DNA of 64,000 nucleotides from Vampirovibrio sp. (GCA_024998755.1 JACEUU010000002.1:602045-666044), one strand, 5' to 3'. Positions 10,723-20,223 are shown, numbered from the stretch's first letter. Notes: generated by a model not told the origin, from the letters alone. Numbers and translations are program-made.

Positions 10723-12047
10723 TACTTTAGTTCTTCCCCAAGTTCAACGGTTAAATCCCAACTATCGTTAATGAGTTGGGGAGAATGGGTGGCAATAAAC
10801 AGGTCAATTTCTGCTAGCTTGGTAATTCTTTTATAATCGGTTAAAAATTCTCGTTGCCATTCTACATGAAGCGACAGTTCGGGTTCGTCAATCATGACTA
10901 AGGCATTGGGTTTAAGGTTAAACAGAAAATCGAAAAATAGAATCAGCTGGTGTTGTTCCCCTGAAGAAAGGCTTTTTAGGGCAATAACATCGCCTAACTT
11001 ATTCTTAAAGAAAAACCCTTTCTCTTTGTTGAAATAAATTTGTTTATAACTAAACCGTTTATTGACGAGTTCTTTAAACAGTTTTATTTTTTGAGCTAAA
11101 GTGTCAAAAATAACAAGTTTTTTTTCATTATCGGCAATATATTCTTTTAGCATAGCTAGCGTATCAGGAGTAATAATATTCTCAGTTAATTCAAAAGAAG
11201 TTGTCTCTTTTTGTTCTTCTAGTATCCCTAATCCTACATATTCAGACCGTTTAAAATCCAAATCTTTTAAACTTTGTATAACCGTTCCTTCGCTGATTTC
11301 GTTTTCTTGTTTCTTTTTCATAAATCGCAAAGGAAAACTTCTGTCTAATTCTTGAGAGAGAGAGGAGTGTTCTAATAACAATTCCGTTATTTCATTGGAA
11401 AGCTCTTCTGCATATTTATCAACCGTGTAAGAGGTTCTTTCTTTAAAAGACAAAGATTTTACAGTTACAGTTAATCTTTGGGTTTTTATGAATTGGATAT
11501 TAATATCTAAACTTTTATAAATGTTGTTCAATTTCTCTTTGTCTTCCACAGTTGAAAAAAAGAACTTTTCAAATCTTTTTCTGGTTCCCAGTTCTTCTGA
11601 AAGACCTTTTTTTAGACTCTCATAATCTTGAACTGAGATCTTGCCCATTTCAAAATCTCTTACCAATCTTTTTTTCATAGCGAGAACACTACTAGTCCTA
11701 CTCTCCTCCTCTAAATTGTATTCATATGCTTTAGGTATTTTCAACTCTTGTTTCTCTCCATTTTGGGTGGAAAAACAAAAGTTCAAGTAATCATCAGTTT
11801 TTTCTAACATTACATAAGAATTATTGTGAAAAAAAATTTTAATAGATTCAAATTTAACGTCAAAAACTTTCTCAAACGATTGAGTTAAAATATCGTTAAT
11901 TAAGTTTAAAATTACGGTTTTACCCACACCATTTTTACCGTGAATAATGGTAATGCGTTCTTCTAAATTAAAGGGTATTTCATAATCAAACATCCCAAAT
12001 AATTTTTCAATTGTAATGTGCTTAATTCGCATAAAAAATTCCTTCAT
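10722..12047 (-). CDS. AAA/ABC-type ATPase (AAA_15/OLD-like), candidate PARIS AriA-like sensor
   Basis: Walker A IIHGKNGVGKT, LSSGEQHQLILFFDFLF signature, Walker B ALVMIDEPELSLHVEWQ, FIATHSPQLI. Confidence 0.8.
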   Translation of the reverse strand: MKEFFMRIKHITIEKLFGMFDYEIPFNLEERITIIHGKNGVGKTVILNLINDILTQSFEKVFDVKFESIKIFFHNNSYVMLEKTDDYLNFCFSTQNGEKQELKIPKAYEYNLEEESRTSSVLAMKKRLVRDFEMGKISVQDYESLKKGLSEELGTRKRFEKFFFSTVEDKEKLNNIYKSLDINIQFIKTQRLTVTVKSLSFKERTSYTVDKYAEELSNEITELLLEHSSLSQELDRSFPLRFMKKKQENEISEGTVIQSLKDLDFKRSEYVGLGILEEQKETTSFELTENIITPDTLAMLKEYIADNEKKLVIFDTLAQKIKLFKELVNKRFSYKQIYFNKEKGFFFKNKLGDVIALKSLSSGEQHQLILFFDFLFNLKPNALVMIDEPELSLHVEWQREFLTDYKRITKLAEIDLFIATHSPQLINDSWDLTVELGEELK

Positions 12048-12138
12048 CTGCTTAGTTTGTTCAAAAAATCTCTGTTTATATCATATAATGAAATAGCGGC
12101 TTTTGCATAGGCGAAACCTTCATTTGTGTTTTAGTCAA

Positions 12139-12227
12139 CACTTGATTTTCTGGTAGAAATTCAATTGCGTCTTGAAATAATTCCTTAAAATCAAGTGGTT
12201 CTTGAATTGTTGGCAAACAATCAAGTT
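12139..12227 (-). repeat. palindromic element copy (TTGATTGTTTGCC family)
   Basis: Reverse complement aacttgattgtttgccaacaattcaagaaccacttgattttaaggaattatttcaagacgca matches 61558-61620 nearly exactly. Confidence 0.8.
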
Positions 12228-12315
12228 TTAGGGTTCAAAAAACCACCCAAAAAACCTCGGAAACCCTGTTAAATAAAAGCGTTACACCACTTTAAAACCA
12301 GCCAAAAATGACGCA

Positions 12316-12374
12316 AACTTGATTTCTTGCCTTTATTTCAAGAAGCACTTGAATCACTGCCAAACAATCAAGTT
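12316..12374 (+). repeat. shorter, diverged copy of the same palindromic element, opposite orientation
   Basis: acttgatttcttgcc...tttatttcaagaagcacttgaatcactgccaaacaatcaagtt. Confidence 0.65.
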
Positions 12375-12397
12375 TTTGCCAAAAAATAGGGTCAACC

Positions 12398-12787
12398 TTA
12401 TTCAGGTTTAAACGAAAGCGAAGCGGAATTGATGCAATATCGTAAGCCTGTTGGCGGTGGTCCATCGTTAAATAAATGCCCTAAATGGGCATTACACGCC
12501 CCACACACAGATTCCACCCGTTGCATCCCATGGGAAATATCGGTTCTATTGCCCACTGCATCAGGGTTTAGCACCTCAAAAAAACTAGGCCACCCCGTCC
12601 CAGAATCAAATTTGTGAGCAGAAGAAAAAAGGGCTGTATCGCAGCAAACACAATGGTATACGCCTGTTCGTTTGTTGTTCCAAAACGCATTTTGAAATGG
12701 CGGTTCAGTCCCCGAACATTGCGTTACACGGTGCTGTTCAGGGGTTAAATGGCTGATATTACAGGCATTTTCAGGCGTTGTGGTCAT
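12398..12787 (-). CDS. msrB: peptide methionine (R)-S-oxide reductase
   Basis: YHCVCCDTALFSSAHKFDSGTGWPSFFEVL, CGACNAHLGHLFNDGPPPTGLRYCINSASLSF. Confidence 0.95.
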   Translation of the reverse strand: MTTTPENACNISHLTPEQHRVTQCSGTEPPFQNAFWNNKRTGVYHCVCCDTALFSSAHKFDSGTGWPSFFEVLNPDAVGNRTDISHGMQRVESVCGACNAHLGHLFNDGPPPTGLRYCINSASLSFKPE

Positions 12788-12872
12788 TGAAAAAATCTCC
12801 TAAAAGATTGAATTGGCGGGGCATTTGTTCTATTATAAACAAAAAGTTGCCCACCCAATAGCAGGAAAAACA

Positions 12873-13379
12873 ATGATGCCCAATGCTTCCCAAAAACCCA
12901 TTACCGTACTGATGATTTGCATGGGCAATATTTGCCGTTCCCCCTTAGCCCACGGCGTGTTTGAGCAATTGGTCAGCCAAGCCAATTTAACCGATAAAAT
13001 CGCCGTAGATTCGGCAGGGACGCACTTTTACCATAGTGGCTGTTCGCCAGATGAACGCTCCATTGCCGTGGCAAAAACGCATGGGTTAGATATTTCCACT
13101 CAACGAGCGAGACAACTATGCCCGCAAGATTTTCACGATTTTGATTACCTTTGCGTGATGGATAACCGCAATTTGAGAGACGCCACAAGCCTTGCACCTA
13201 CGCCAGAATTATCCCAAAAACTAACGCTATTCATGGATTACAGCCAAGACCCTTGGAACGAAACCGAAATACCAGACCCCTACACAGGCGGCGATGAAGG
13301 CTTTGAACACGTTTACCAATTAGTGTTAAGTGCCAGCAAAGGGCTACTAAAAACAATCCAAGAAACCAACGGAGTTTAG
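12873..13379 (+). CDS. low-molecular-weight protein tyrosine phosphatase family
   Basis: VLMICMGNICRSPLAHGVF (CX5R P-loop) and EIPDPYTGG; start at ATGATG 12873. Confidence 0.9.
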   Translation: MMPNASQKPITVLMICMGNICRSPLAHGVFEQLVSQANLTDKIAVDSAGTHFYHSGCSPDERSIAVAKTHGLDISTQRARQLCPQDFHDFDYLCVMDNRNLRDATSLAPTPELSQKLTLFMDYSQDPWNETEIPDPYTGGDEGFEHVYQLVLSASKGLLKTIQETNGV

Positions 13380-13386
13380 CCTCCCA

Positions 13387-13806
13387 ATGACGATTTTTTT
13401 AACCCCTGAAGCCTTATTAAGTGAAGCGAAAAAAGTTGCTCATTATGCGTATGCTCCGTATTTACCATTCCCTGTTGGGGCGGCGTGTCAGTTGGCGGAT
13501 GGGTCTGTTATTTGTGGTACGAATGTTCAATATGCCAGTACGCCTATTTCGGTTTGTGCAGAAAATGCGATGCTTTCCGCTTATGTGGGTAGCGGGAAAT
13601 ATCCTGTACAGATAGTAGCTGTAGCCGTTTGGGCTGAAAAAACGCCGAACCACTACATTACCCCTTGCGGTAGTTGCAGGCAAGCCTTGGCGGAATTTTT
13701 AAAACCCGATACCCCTATTTATGTGGCTCATCCAACCGAACCTAATGCGGTAAAAACCTTTACGATGGGTCAATTACTTCCCCATCAATTTACGTTAGAA
13801 CAATAA
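13387..13806 (+). CDS. cdd: cytidine deaminase
   Basis: ISVCAENAMLSA and TPCGSCRQALAEF zinc motifs. Confidence 0.95.
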   Translation: MTIFLTPEALLSEAKKVAHYAYAPYLPFPVGAACQLADGSVICGTNVQYASTPISVCAENAMLSAYVGSGKYPVQIVAVAVWAEKTPNHYITPCGSCRQALAEFLKPDTPIYVAHPTEPNAVKTFTMGQLLPHQFTLEQ

Positions 13807-13862
13807 GAATCGTTAAATTTACGAGGAAAACCCTTGCGGATTTTAACCAAATTAGCGATAAT

Positions 13863-13902
13863 AAAAAATAGCCACTCATGCTTGTAACATGAATGACTAT
13901 TT
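13863..13902 (-). terminator. rho-independent terminator of the TisB-like peptide gene (also AT-flanked on +)
   Basis: 15-bp stem AAATAGTCATTCATG / CATGAGTGGCTATTT (two G-U), loop TTACAAG, followed by TTTTTT. Confidence 0.8.
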
Positions 13903-13914
13903 TCCCTTAGCTCG

Positions 13915-13989
13915 CTATTTCAGTAGCTGACTAAGTAGCTCTAGGATGGCTTTAACCAACCTGAGTATCAAAATGATTGTATTAATCAT
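13915..13989 (-). CDS. 24-aa hydrophobic peptide, TisB-like type I toxin candidate (MINTIILILRLVKAILELLSQLLK)
   Basis: ORF below the track's length cut-off; SD AAAGGAG 6 nt before ATG; amphipathic sequence alignable to TisB (ILILKLIVAALQLLDAVLK vs ILILRLVKAILELLSQLLK). Confidence 0.7.
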   Translation of the reverse strand: MINTIILILRLVKAILELLSQLLK

Positions 13990-14025
13990 TTCTAACTCCT
14001 TTCTTTATTGTCGTTTGGTAACACA

Positions 14026-14052
14026 GGGACTGCTCTCAACAGTCCCTTTTTT
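14026..14052 (+). terminator. + strand intrinsic terminator / 5'UTR hairpin of the opposing peptide mRNA
   Basis: GGGACTG CTCTCAA CAGTCCC TTTTTT. Confidence 0.7.
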
Positions 14053-14124
14053 AAACGGTTTATAGCCGTAAGGTCTGTGTAGCGTCCTGCTTACCATACA
14101 TATAAAGAAAGTGAGCTTGTATTT

Positions 14125-14153
14125 ATTCTAAAGTAAACAACTAGAGGGTTCAA
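14125..14153 (-). promoter_or_regulatory. sigma70-like promoter for the TisB-like peptide
   Basis: TTGAAC-N17-TAGAAT on the minus strand, about 135 nt upstream of the peptide ATG. Confidence 0.5.
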
Positions 14154-14158
14154 GCCGT

Positions 14159-17100
14159 TTAATCGATTGAAAGAATGTCTTTCAAATCGGTAATAGAAAG
14201 CTTCTTTTCAATGGTTCTATCGGCAGAAATAATGCTGTCCACCAAACTCCGCTTCCGAGCTTTTAGCTTCATGATTTTTTCTTCAATCGAACTACGAGCT
14301 ATCAGCCTGTAAACAAACACACTTTTGGTTTGCCCAATACGGTGAACCCTATCCGTGGCTTGGTCTTCCGCCGCAGGGTTCCACCAAGGGTCATAATGAA
14401 TAACGCAATCCGCCCCAGTCAAGTTTAAGCCGGTTCCGCCCGCTTTTAAGCTAACTAAAAACACGGAAATAGATTCATCTGTATTAAAGCGTTCAACCGC
14501 TCCTTGCCTATCCACCGTTTGCCCCGTAAGCATTTCAAATTTAATGCCCTTAGCAACAAACCATTTTTTAACAATCTTGAGCATTTCCACAAACTGCGAA
14601 AACAGCAAAATTCTATGCCCATTGGCAATGGCAGATGTTAATAATTCCTTCAACGCCTCAAACTTACCTGATTCATGCAACCCACCATTGAGTTCATCGC
14701 TGAGCAAGCTGGTGTGGTTGACCAATTGACGCAAGCGGGTTAACGCAGAAAAAACGTGTTGCTGGTTCAGTTTTCCGCCTTTTTGAATGGCTTCTTCCAT
14801 CAATTCTTCACGGGCTTTTTCCAAAATATCTAAGTACAATTGCCGTTGATTATCAGTCATATCGCAATAGATAACCTGCTCCATTTTAGGCGGTAAATCT
14901 TTCAATACATCTCGTTTCATGCGTCGAAGAATAAACGGGAATACCTGTTTCTTCAACCGACTTTCAGCGTCTCTGTTGCCTCGTTCTTCAATGGGTTGAA
15001 TAAACCGACGACGAAAATCTTCGAAGGTTTCCAAAAAATCTGGCATTAAAAAGTCAAAAACCGACCATAATTCCGCCAAGCGGTTTTCAATCGGCGTACC
15101 CGAAAGAGCCACACGATGTTGAGATTGCAACTGTTTAGCCGCAATAGCCGTTTGGGCTTGCGGGTTTTTGATGTGCTGAGATTCATCTAAAATGGCAAAG
15201 CGGAAGGGATAATCTTTAATGGCATTAATATCACGCCGTAAAATGGCGTAAGACGTAACCACAATATCCGCATCTTTTAGGGTGGGATAAAGTTCAAATC
15301 GGTCGTTGCCTGTTAAGTTGACTGTTTTTAAATCCGGCGTGAAGCGGGCAATTTCGTTCATCCAGTTAAACACCAACGTCGTTGGGCAAACAATGAGCGA
15401 AGGGAAATGCCCATCCGTTTCTTTGGCTTGTTGAATGGCAACTAAGGCCTGCAAGGTTTTACCTAACCCCATGTCATCCGCCAAAATACCATTTAACCCA
15501 TAAGAATACAAGAACCACAGCCATTGGAAGCCTCGTTCTTGATAAGGGCGAAGTTCCGCATTGACGGAAACAGGCACTTTCAGTTCTTCCATCGGCTTAC
15601 CATCTGCCAAAACATCCCAAAACTGACGGAATTTTTTGCTCATATCCAACCGAACACCCATTTCCTGCAATTCAGCAATTAAGCCGGCTTTATAGGTGGG
15701 TATTTTATAGCGGTCGTTGCCCAAGTCTTCGGCATCAAATGCCTGAATGGTTCGGTTAAACGAAAGTAAGGTGTGTAACGGTACTTCCACAAAGCCCAGT
15801 TTGCCCATGTAGAAGAACTTTTTACCCTGCAGTAAATGTTGTTGCACATCGCCAATGGTCATGAGTTTATTACCCAATTGGGCAGACATCAGCAAGTTAA
15901 AGTGCGTGACGGATTCATCAAATTCCAACCGAGCTACAATTTCTAACGGATGCGGGCAAAGTTGTAGAATCGCCATTCCCGCTTCATTATTTTTAGACAG
16001 TTGCCAACCCGCTTGTTCCAATTTGGGTAGCAAGGCATTGTAAACTTCAACGGCATCATCCCCTTCAGCAGATAACGCCCCGCCTTGGGTTGGGGAAATA
16101 AGTCCGCCATCAACCAAGGCATCAAAGGCTTGTTGTTCAAGCCCAATTTGGCGTTGCAGCCAGTAAACTTTGTCTTTTTTCTTATTAATAACCGTAATAT
16201 ATTGGCTTTCGCTACGAGAACTTTTGGTAAACGCCACCTTGGTTTTTTCATACTGAAATTGTAAAGTAAACCGAAGCCGCAACGCACTTTCATCAATTAA
16301 ATCTATCTGAAGTAGCGGAATGGGGGTAACGGCTTGTTCTTTTAATTGGCGTTGTAAATTGGCGTCATGCACCGTTAACATGGTGCGTAAAACAGGGAGC
16401 TGTTCAAACACAAACCGTCCAGATTCCGCCCCGTTATAATCAAAAAATGTGCGATGAGGCAAGTTAGGAGGCAATTTTGCTAACGGCAAACTAAGCGGAT
16501 AAATCCGTTGATTTCGCAATGCCCACGGCTGGTTTTGCCCTAAATAGGTTAGTTCTTCAATGGGTAGTTCTTCTAAAATTTTAGGCAGTACGGGTTGTTC
16601 AGCCGATTGTTCTGGTTGTTTGGTTAATCCACTACCAATGGGTAAAACGGCTTGTTTGCTTTTCTCATCAGGCAAATAAGTTACCCAGTGCATTGAGCCG
16701 TGAACCGTCCCTGTATTGTTGACATTAACCTGTAGTTCCAAATTCAGTGGCGTTTCTGCAAACGCCAAGCAATGCCCTTCAGGGGTAGATAAATCTTCCA
16801 ATTGCTTCAGCAGGTTGAACGCATCGTTCACCATTGTTAGCGGAATAAACCACCAGCCTTGCCCTCGGTGTGAAGGTTTTCCGCCTTTTTGAAGCAAAAA
16901 CTGAAAAATACCCAGTTCTAATTTTAACGCTCTAGGCATTTCCTGCCCAGCAGCAACGGCATTCCATTGGGTAATAACCTGCTTTAGCATCCGTTCTGGG
17001 GAAGAAACCAATACGTCGTTATCGCGGTCAATCGCTCTAATTTCCAGCCCTTTTGCCGGATGATTCCCTTCAGGCCAAAATAGTTGAAACTGAAACCGCC

Positions 17101-17971
17101 CTGTAAATTGCTCTAGTGGCTGAGGCACATCTTCATCTTCAGGCAAGCCCCAAAAGGCTTCCCATAACTGTTGTTCAACCGTACTTAAAGCCACGGCTAC
17201 AGCGTGTTTACACCACGGATCTTCAATAGGGCAATCGCAAGAAGGCACCACATTATCAACCGAAAAATGAAGTTGCGTGTTGTAAAAATCTTTGAAACGT
17301 CCTTTAACTTTCGCCACAACGCCCGTTGGCGTTAATTCAACTACCCGCACTTGGCGTTGCAAATGGTATTCATAGCCTCTTCGCCAATTACCTTCATTGG
17401 CAATACGTTTAATTAAGCTAAAATTAAAATGTTCTATCACTTCACCTTCAGCAACCGCTCTGGCTGGGGGTAAAACGATGGTAGATTTGGGCTTTTTATT
17501 CTTTGGCGGGGTGGATTTGGGTCTGCTATTATTAGGATGATTGGATTGATTACCGTTAAAATAACCCGATGTTGACGACCCGCCATAATTGCTATTGGGT
17601 GAACTACTGGTGCTACTATTTTTACGCCGATTATTCTTATTCCCCATTTTAGCCGGTGGTTTTCCCCCCGTGCCGACCCCTTTGGGTTGAAACGGTTGTT
17701 GTCCCTGTTTTTTGGGTTTTGCTATGGGAGAATGAACGGTTTCATTAGCAATCGTAGCGTTCGGTCTACCTGTAGCAATAGATGCTCCGGTATTGGGTTG
17801 ATTACTGTTATTAGAGGGTCTTCTGTTACGGCTATTATTATTTCTATTAGCTGGCGGACGGCTGGTTAGGTTAGTTGGCGAAGTACTTTGATTATTACCG
17901 GCTGAATTTGGAGCAGATGGGGCAGAAGAAGCCGAATTCGCTAACGTTGTTTGAGAAGAAGAATTAACCAT
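14159..17971 (-). CDS. SNF2/RapA-family helicase with SWIM zinc finger and low-complexity N-terminus
   Basis: CDCPIEDPWCKHAVAVALS (SWIM), GILADDMGLGKTLQALVAI, LDESQHIKN, GTGLNLTGADCVIHYDPWWNPAAEDQATDRVHRIGQ. Confidence 0.93.
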   Translation of the reverse strand: MVNSSSQTTLANSASSAPSAPNSAGNNQSTSPTNLTSRPPANRNNNSRNRRPSNNSNQPNTGASIATGRPNATIANETVHSPIAKPKKQGQQPFQPKGVGTGGKPPAKMGNKNNRRKNSSTSSSPNSNYGGSSTSGYFNGNQSNHPNNSRPKSTPPKNKKPKSTIVLPPARAVAEGEVIEHFNFSLIKRIANEGNWRRGYEYHLQRQVRVVELTPTGVVAKVKGRFKDFYNTQLHFSVDNVVPSCDCPIEDPWCKHAVAVALSTVEQQLWEAFWGLPEDEDVPQPLEQFTGRFQFQLFWPEGNHPAKGLEIRAIDRDNDVLVSSPERMLKQVITQWNAVAAGQEMPRALKLELGIFQFLLQKGGKPSHRGQGWWFIPLTMVNDAFNLLKQLEDLSTPEGHCLAFAETPLNLELQVNVNNTGTVHGSMHWVTYLPDEKSKQAVLPIGSGLTKQPEQSAEQPVLPKILEELPIEELTYLGQNQPWALRNQRIYPLSLPLAKLPPNLPHRTFFDYNGAESGRFVFEQLPVLRTMLTVHDANLQRQLKEQAVTPIPLLQIDLIDESALRLRFTLQFQYEKTKVAFTKSSRSESQYITVINKKKDKVYWLQRQIGLEQQAFDALVDGGLISPTQGGALSAEGDDAVEVYNALLPKLEQAGWQLSKNNEAGMAILQLCPHPLEIVARLEFDESVTHFNLLMSAQLGNKLMTIGDVQQHLLQGKKFFYMGKLGFVEVPLHTLLSFNRTIQAFDAEDLGNDRYKIPTYKAGLIAELQEMGVRLDMSKKFRQFWDVLADGKPMEELKVPVSVNAELRPYQERGFQWLWFLYSYGLNGILADDMGLGKTLQALVAIQQAKETDGHFPSLIVCPTTLVFNWMNEIARFTPDLKTVNLTGNDRFELYPTLKDADIVVTSYAILRRDINAIKDYPFRFAILDESQHIKNPQAQTAIAAKQLQSQHRVALSGTPIENRLAELWSVFDFLMPDFLETFEDFRRRFIQPIEERGNRDAESRLKKQVFPFILRRMKRDVLKDLPPKMEQVIYCDMTDNQRQLYLDILEKAREELMEEAIQKGGKLNQQHVFSALTRLRQLVNHTSLLSDELNGGLHESGKFEALKELLTSAIANGHRILLFSQFVEMLKIVKKWFVAKGIKFEMLTGQTVDRQGAVERFNTDESISVFLVSLKAGGTGLNLTGADCVIHYDPWWNPAAEDQATDRVHRIGQTKSVFVYRLIARSSIEEKIMKLKARKRSLVDSIISADRTIEKKLSITDLKDILSID

Positions 17972-18238
17972 TAGGGGGAAGAACTTTCAACAATAGCAAC
18001 GACTAAATACGTTCGTCGTTGGATAAATTATGACTAGAAAGGCAATAAAAAAGGTTTGTAATGTTACAACTAACTAAAATCATCTTCAAGATGATGATTC
18101 TATAACCTTGGCACAGCGGTGTTACGGTTTATTGATTTTCGCCAAAGTAAGGACAAAATGATTAGTATGAACTGAACTGGTGCTTTTATTGTTTTGAGTA
18201 AGGTACAAAAATGAAAAAAATTAACAGCATTAATAAGC

Positions 18239-18856
18239 TTAAACGGCTGGCTGGTCGTCTTCAGCAGGGGTAACCGAACTTTGAGATTGAGGGGAAGTAA
18301 ACCCCAATGTTTCCTCTAAGTAGTTAGCCGTAGAACGCAATGTTTCAGACAAGCTTCCATATAAGGCGGTTGGTTTTAAAGATAAAGACATTGGGTTACT
18401 TTCACCCGTTGTAGTTGGAGCAATATTTTTTTTGTTAGGGGCAGTTAAGCCTGAAGGCACTTCCGCTGGTAATGATGTGGCAGAAAACAGAGAAGCCTGC
18501 ACAGTAAAGGCTTCATACGGTTCTTCACACGGAGAAACCGCTTGCTGCTGTAGGCCAGCCCTAGAAAGAAGTTCTAATTCGGTTAATTCCGCTTGTTCAA
18601 TTGTTTTAGCCATACTGACTTTCATATTAAGTTCGTCAAGGTCTCTATCACCCGTCATAAATTCCGTAATAGTAGGCAATGCAATAACCCATTGGGAATC
18701 CAACCGTCCTTGCTCATCGTAGGCTTGAAGGGTTAATGTATCTGGTGTTACTTCTAAAATTTTACCTTCGTAAAACCGATTAAAATACCCCTGACGCAGG
18801 TATATAAACCGATTAACAAAGGGTAATATTTTTTTGTACATCGTCATCATCATCAT
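18239..18856 (-). CDS. hypothetical protein
   Basis: ORF of 205 aa starting with four tandem ATG codons (MMMMTMYKK). Confidence 0.6.
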   Translation of the reverse strand: MMMMTMYKKILPFVNRFIYLRQGYFNRFYEGKILEVTPDTLTLQAYDEQGRLDSQWVIALPTITEFMTGDRDLDELNMKVSMAKTIEQAELTELELLSRAGLQQQAVSPCEEPYEAFTVQASLFSATSLPAEVPSGLTAPNKKNIAPTTTGESNPMSLSLKPTALYGSLSETLRSTANYLEETLGFTSPQSQSSVTPAEDDQPAV

Positions 18857-18951
18857 TATGCTGATTAAGCTTTCAGTTTAGCTGTATCAAAAAAAATGTA
18901 ACTGGTTACTGCATTAAATTAAGCTATGTAATTCAATGATAGCATAAAAAA

Positions 18952-19347
18952 CTACGCTTGGGAAGCCAAGTAGGCATCATATTGTTTGGCTGAAAACCCT
19001 GCAAAAACAGCCTTCGATTCTTCAAAAACAACCACAGGACGTTTAATAAACGTGTATTCAGTTGCCATATGCCCAACCAGTTGTTCTGACGTTAAGGTTT
19101 GTTCATGCAAGCCTAATGAGCGAAATTTAATCGCTCGTTTTGAAAAGAGGGCTTCTGCACCACCAATTTTAGCCACAAGGTCTTTAACTTCGGTTTCAGA
19201 AAGCGGGGCTGCTTTAATATCTCTCACCACAGTGAAGCAAACACCTTTCGCTTCCAAATAAGCTTTCGCTTTTTGGCAAGTAGAACAATGCGGAAGCCAA
19301 TAAATAGATGCTTTTAGCTGGGTTGAAGAATCAGAAGTTGCTAGCAT
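18952..19347 (-). CDS. ArsC/Spx-family reductase
   Basis: YWLPHCSTCQKAKAYLEAKG, DLVAKIGGAEALFSKRAIKFRSLGL, IKRPVVVFEESKAVFAGFSAKQYDAYL. Confidence 0.85.
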   Translation of the reverse strand: MLATSDSSTQLKASIYWLPHCSTCQKAKAYLEAKGVCFTVVRDIKAAPLSETEVKDLVAKIGGAEALFSKRAIKFRSLGLHEQTLTSEQLVGHMATEYTFIKRPVVVFEESKAVFAGFSAKQYDAYLASQA

Positions 19348-19375
19348 AACTTAACCGTATATCTTGGAATGTGGA

Positions 19376-20158
19376 TTAATTTTTTCTTTTTTGAACTTGG
19401 CTAAAGACCAATTCCACTGGGGTTTCACGCCCAAAGATGGAAACGGTTGCCCGTAGTTTTTCTTTGTCAGGCTGCACTTCGGTAACAGTCCCTGTAAAAT
19501 CCGAAAACGGACCTGAAATAATTTGAACCACGTCGCCTGCTTTCAAATCAATTTGAATTTTGGTAGCGGTCGTTTGCTTGTTGCCCATTAGAATCCGCTT
19601 AATTTCAGATTCTCTGGCAGGAATAGGTTTTTTTTCTCCGCCCACAAACTTGGTAACACCTGGTGTATACCGAACGCAGTACCAAGAATCGTCTTCCATA
19701 ATCATCTCAACCAGCACATACCCAGGGAATAAATGCTCGTCTTTCTCTACCCTTTTACCATCTTTAATAGTTGTAACAGGGGTCTGAGGTACTTCAATAC
19801 GAAAAATTTTATGTCCCATATCCATGGTTTCAATGCGTCGTTCAAGGTTAATTTTTACCTTGTTTTCATGCCCTGAATAGGTGTGAATAATATACCATTT
19901 ACGTTTTTTAGGTGCAGATGAAGTAGATACTTCAGGCAACCCTTCAACAACACTGGTGCCTTGAGGCAAGGCTTCTGCTTGATAGGTGGGTGCTACAGGA
20001 CGTTCTTCCTTTGCTGACTTAACATTTTCAACTTTAGTCTTCTTGGCAACAACCTTTTTTTTAGGCTCGCTACCATCTTCCCCTAGCTCGATTATGTGTT
20101 CATTTTCAAAAGCGGTTATTTCGGTACTACCGGCTTCGTTATGGAGTGTCATCATCAT
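19376..20158 (-). CDS. nusG: transcription termination/antitermination protein NusG with N-terminal extension
   Basis: KKRKWYIIHTYSGHENKVKINLERRIE, FPGYVLVEM, FSDFTGTVTEVQPDKEKLRATVSIFGRETPVEL. Confidence 0.95.
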   Translation of the reverse strand: MMMTLHNEAGSTEITAFENEHIIELGEDGSEPKKKVVAKKTKVENVKSAKEERPVAPTYQAEALPQGTSVVEGLPEVSTSSAPKKRKWYIIHTYSGHENKVKINLERRIETMDMGHKIFRIEVPQTPVTTIKDGKRVEKDEHLFPGYVLVEMIMEDDSWYCVRYTPGVTKFVGGEKKPIPARESEIKRILMGNKQTTATKIQIDLKAGDVVQIISGPFSDFTGTVTEVQPDKEKLRATVSIFGRETPVELVFSQVQKRKN

Positions 20159-20223
20159 TATAAATAAAACCTTTATCAAAAGAAGTAAAAAAACTGGTTA
20201 AATTGTCGTTAAAGGGTCAGTAT

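Noticed and set aside
13930-13993. Promoter for an antisense RNA opposite the TisB-like 5' UTR
   Set aside because: Only a weak TATTAAT-like -10 and no good -35; the antisense RNA is therefore left as inference, not a feature.
14159-17971. SNF2 helicase as part of a DISARM-like or other defence system
   Set aside because: No partner genes nearby; SNF2 + SWIM proteins are common housekeeping-like helicases.
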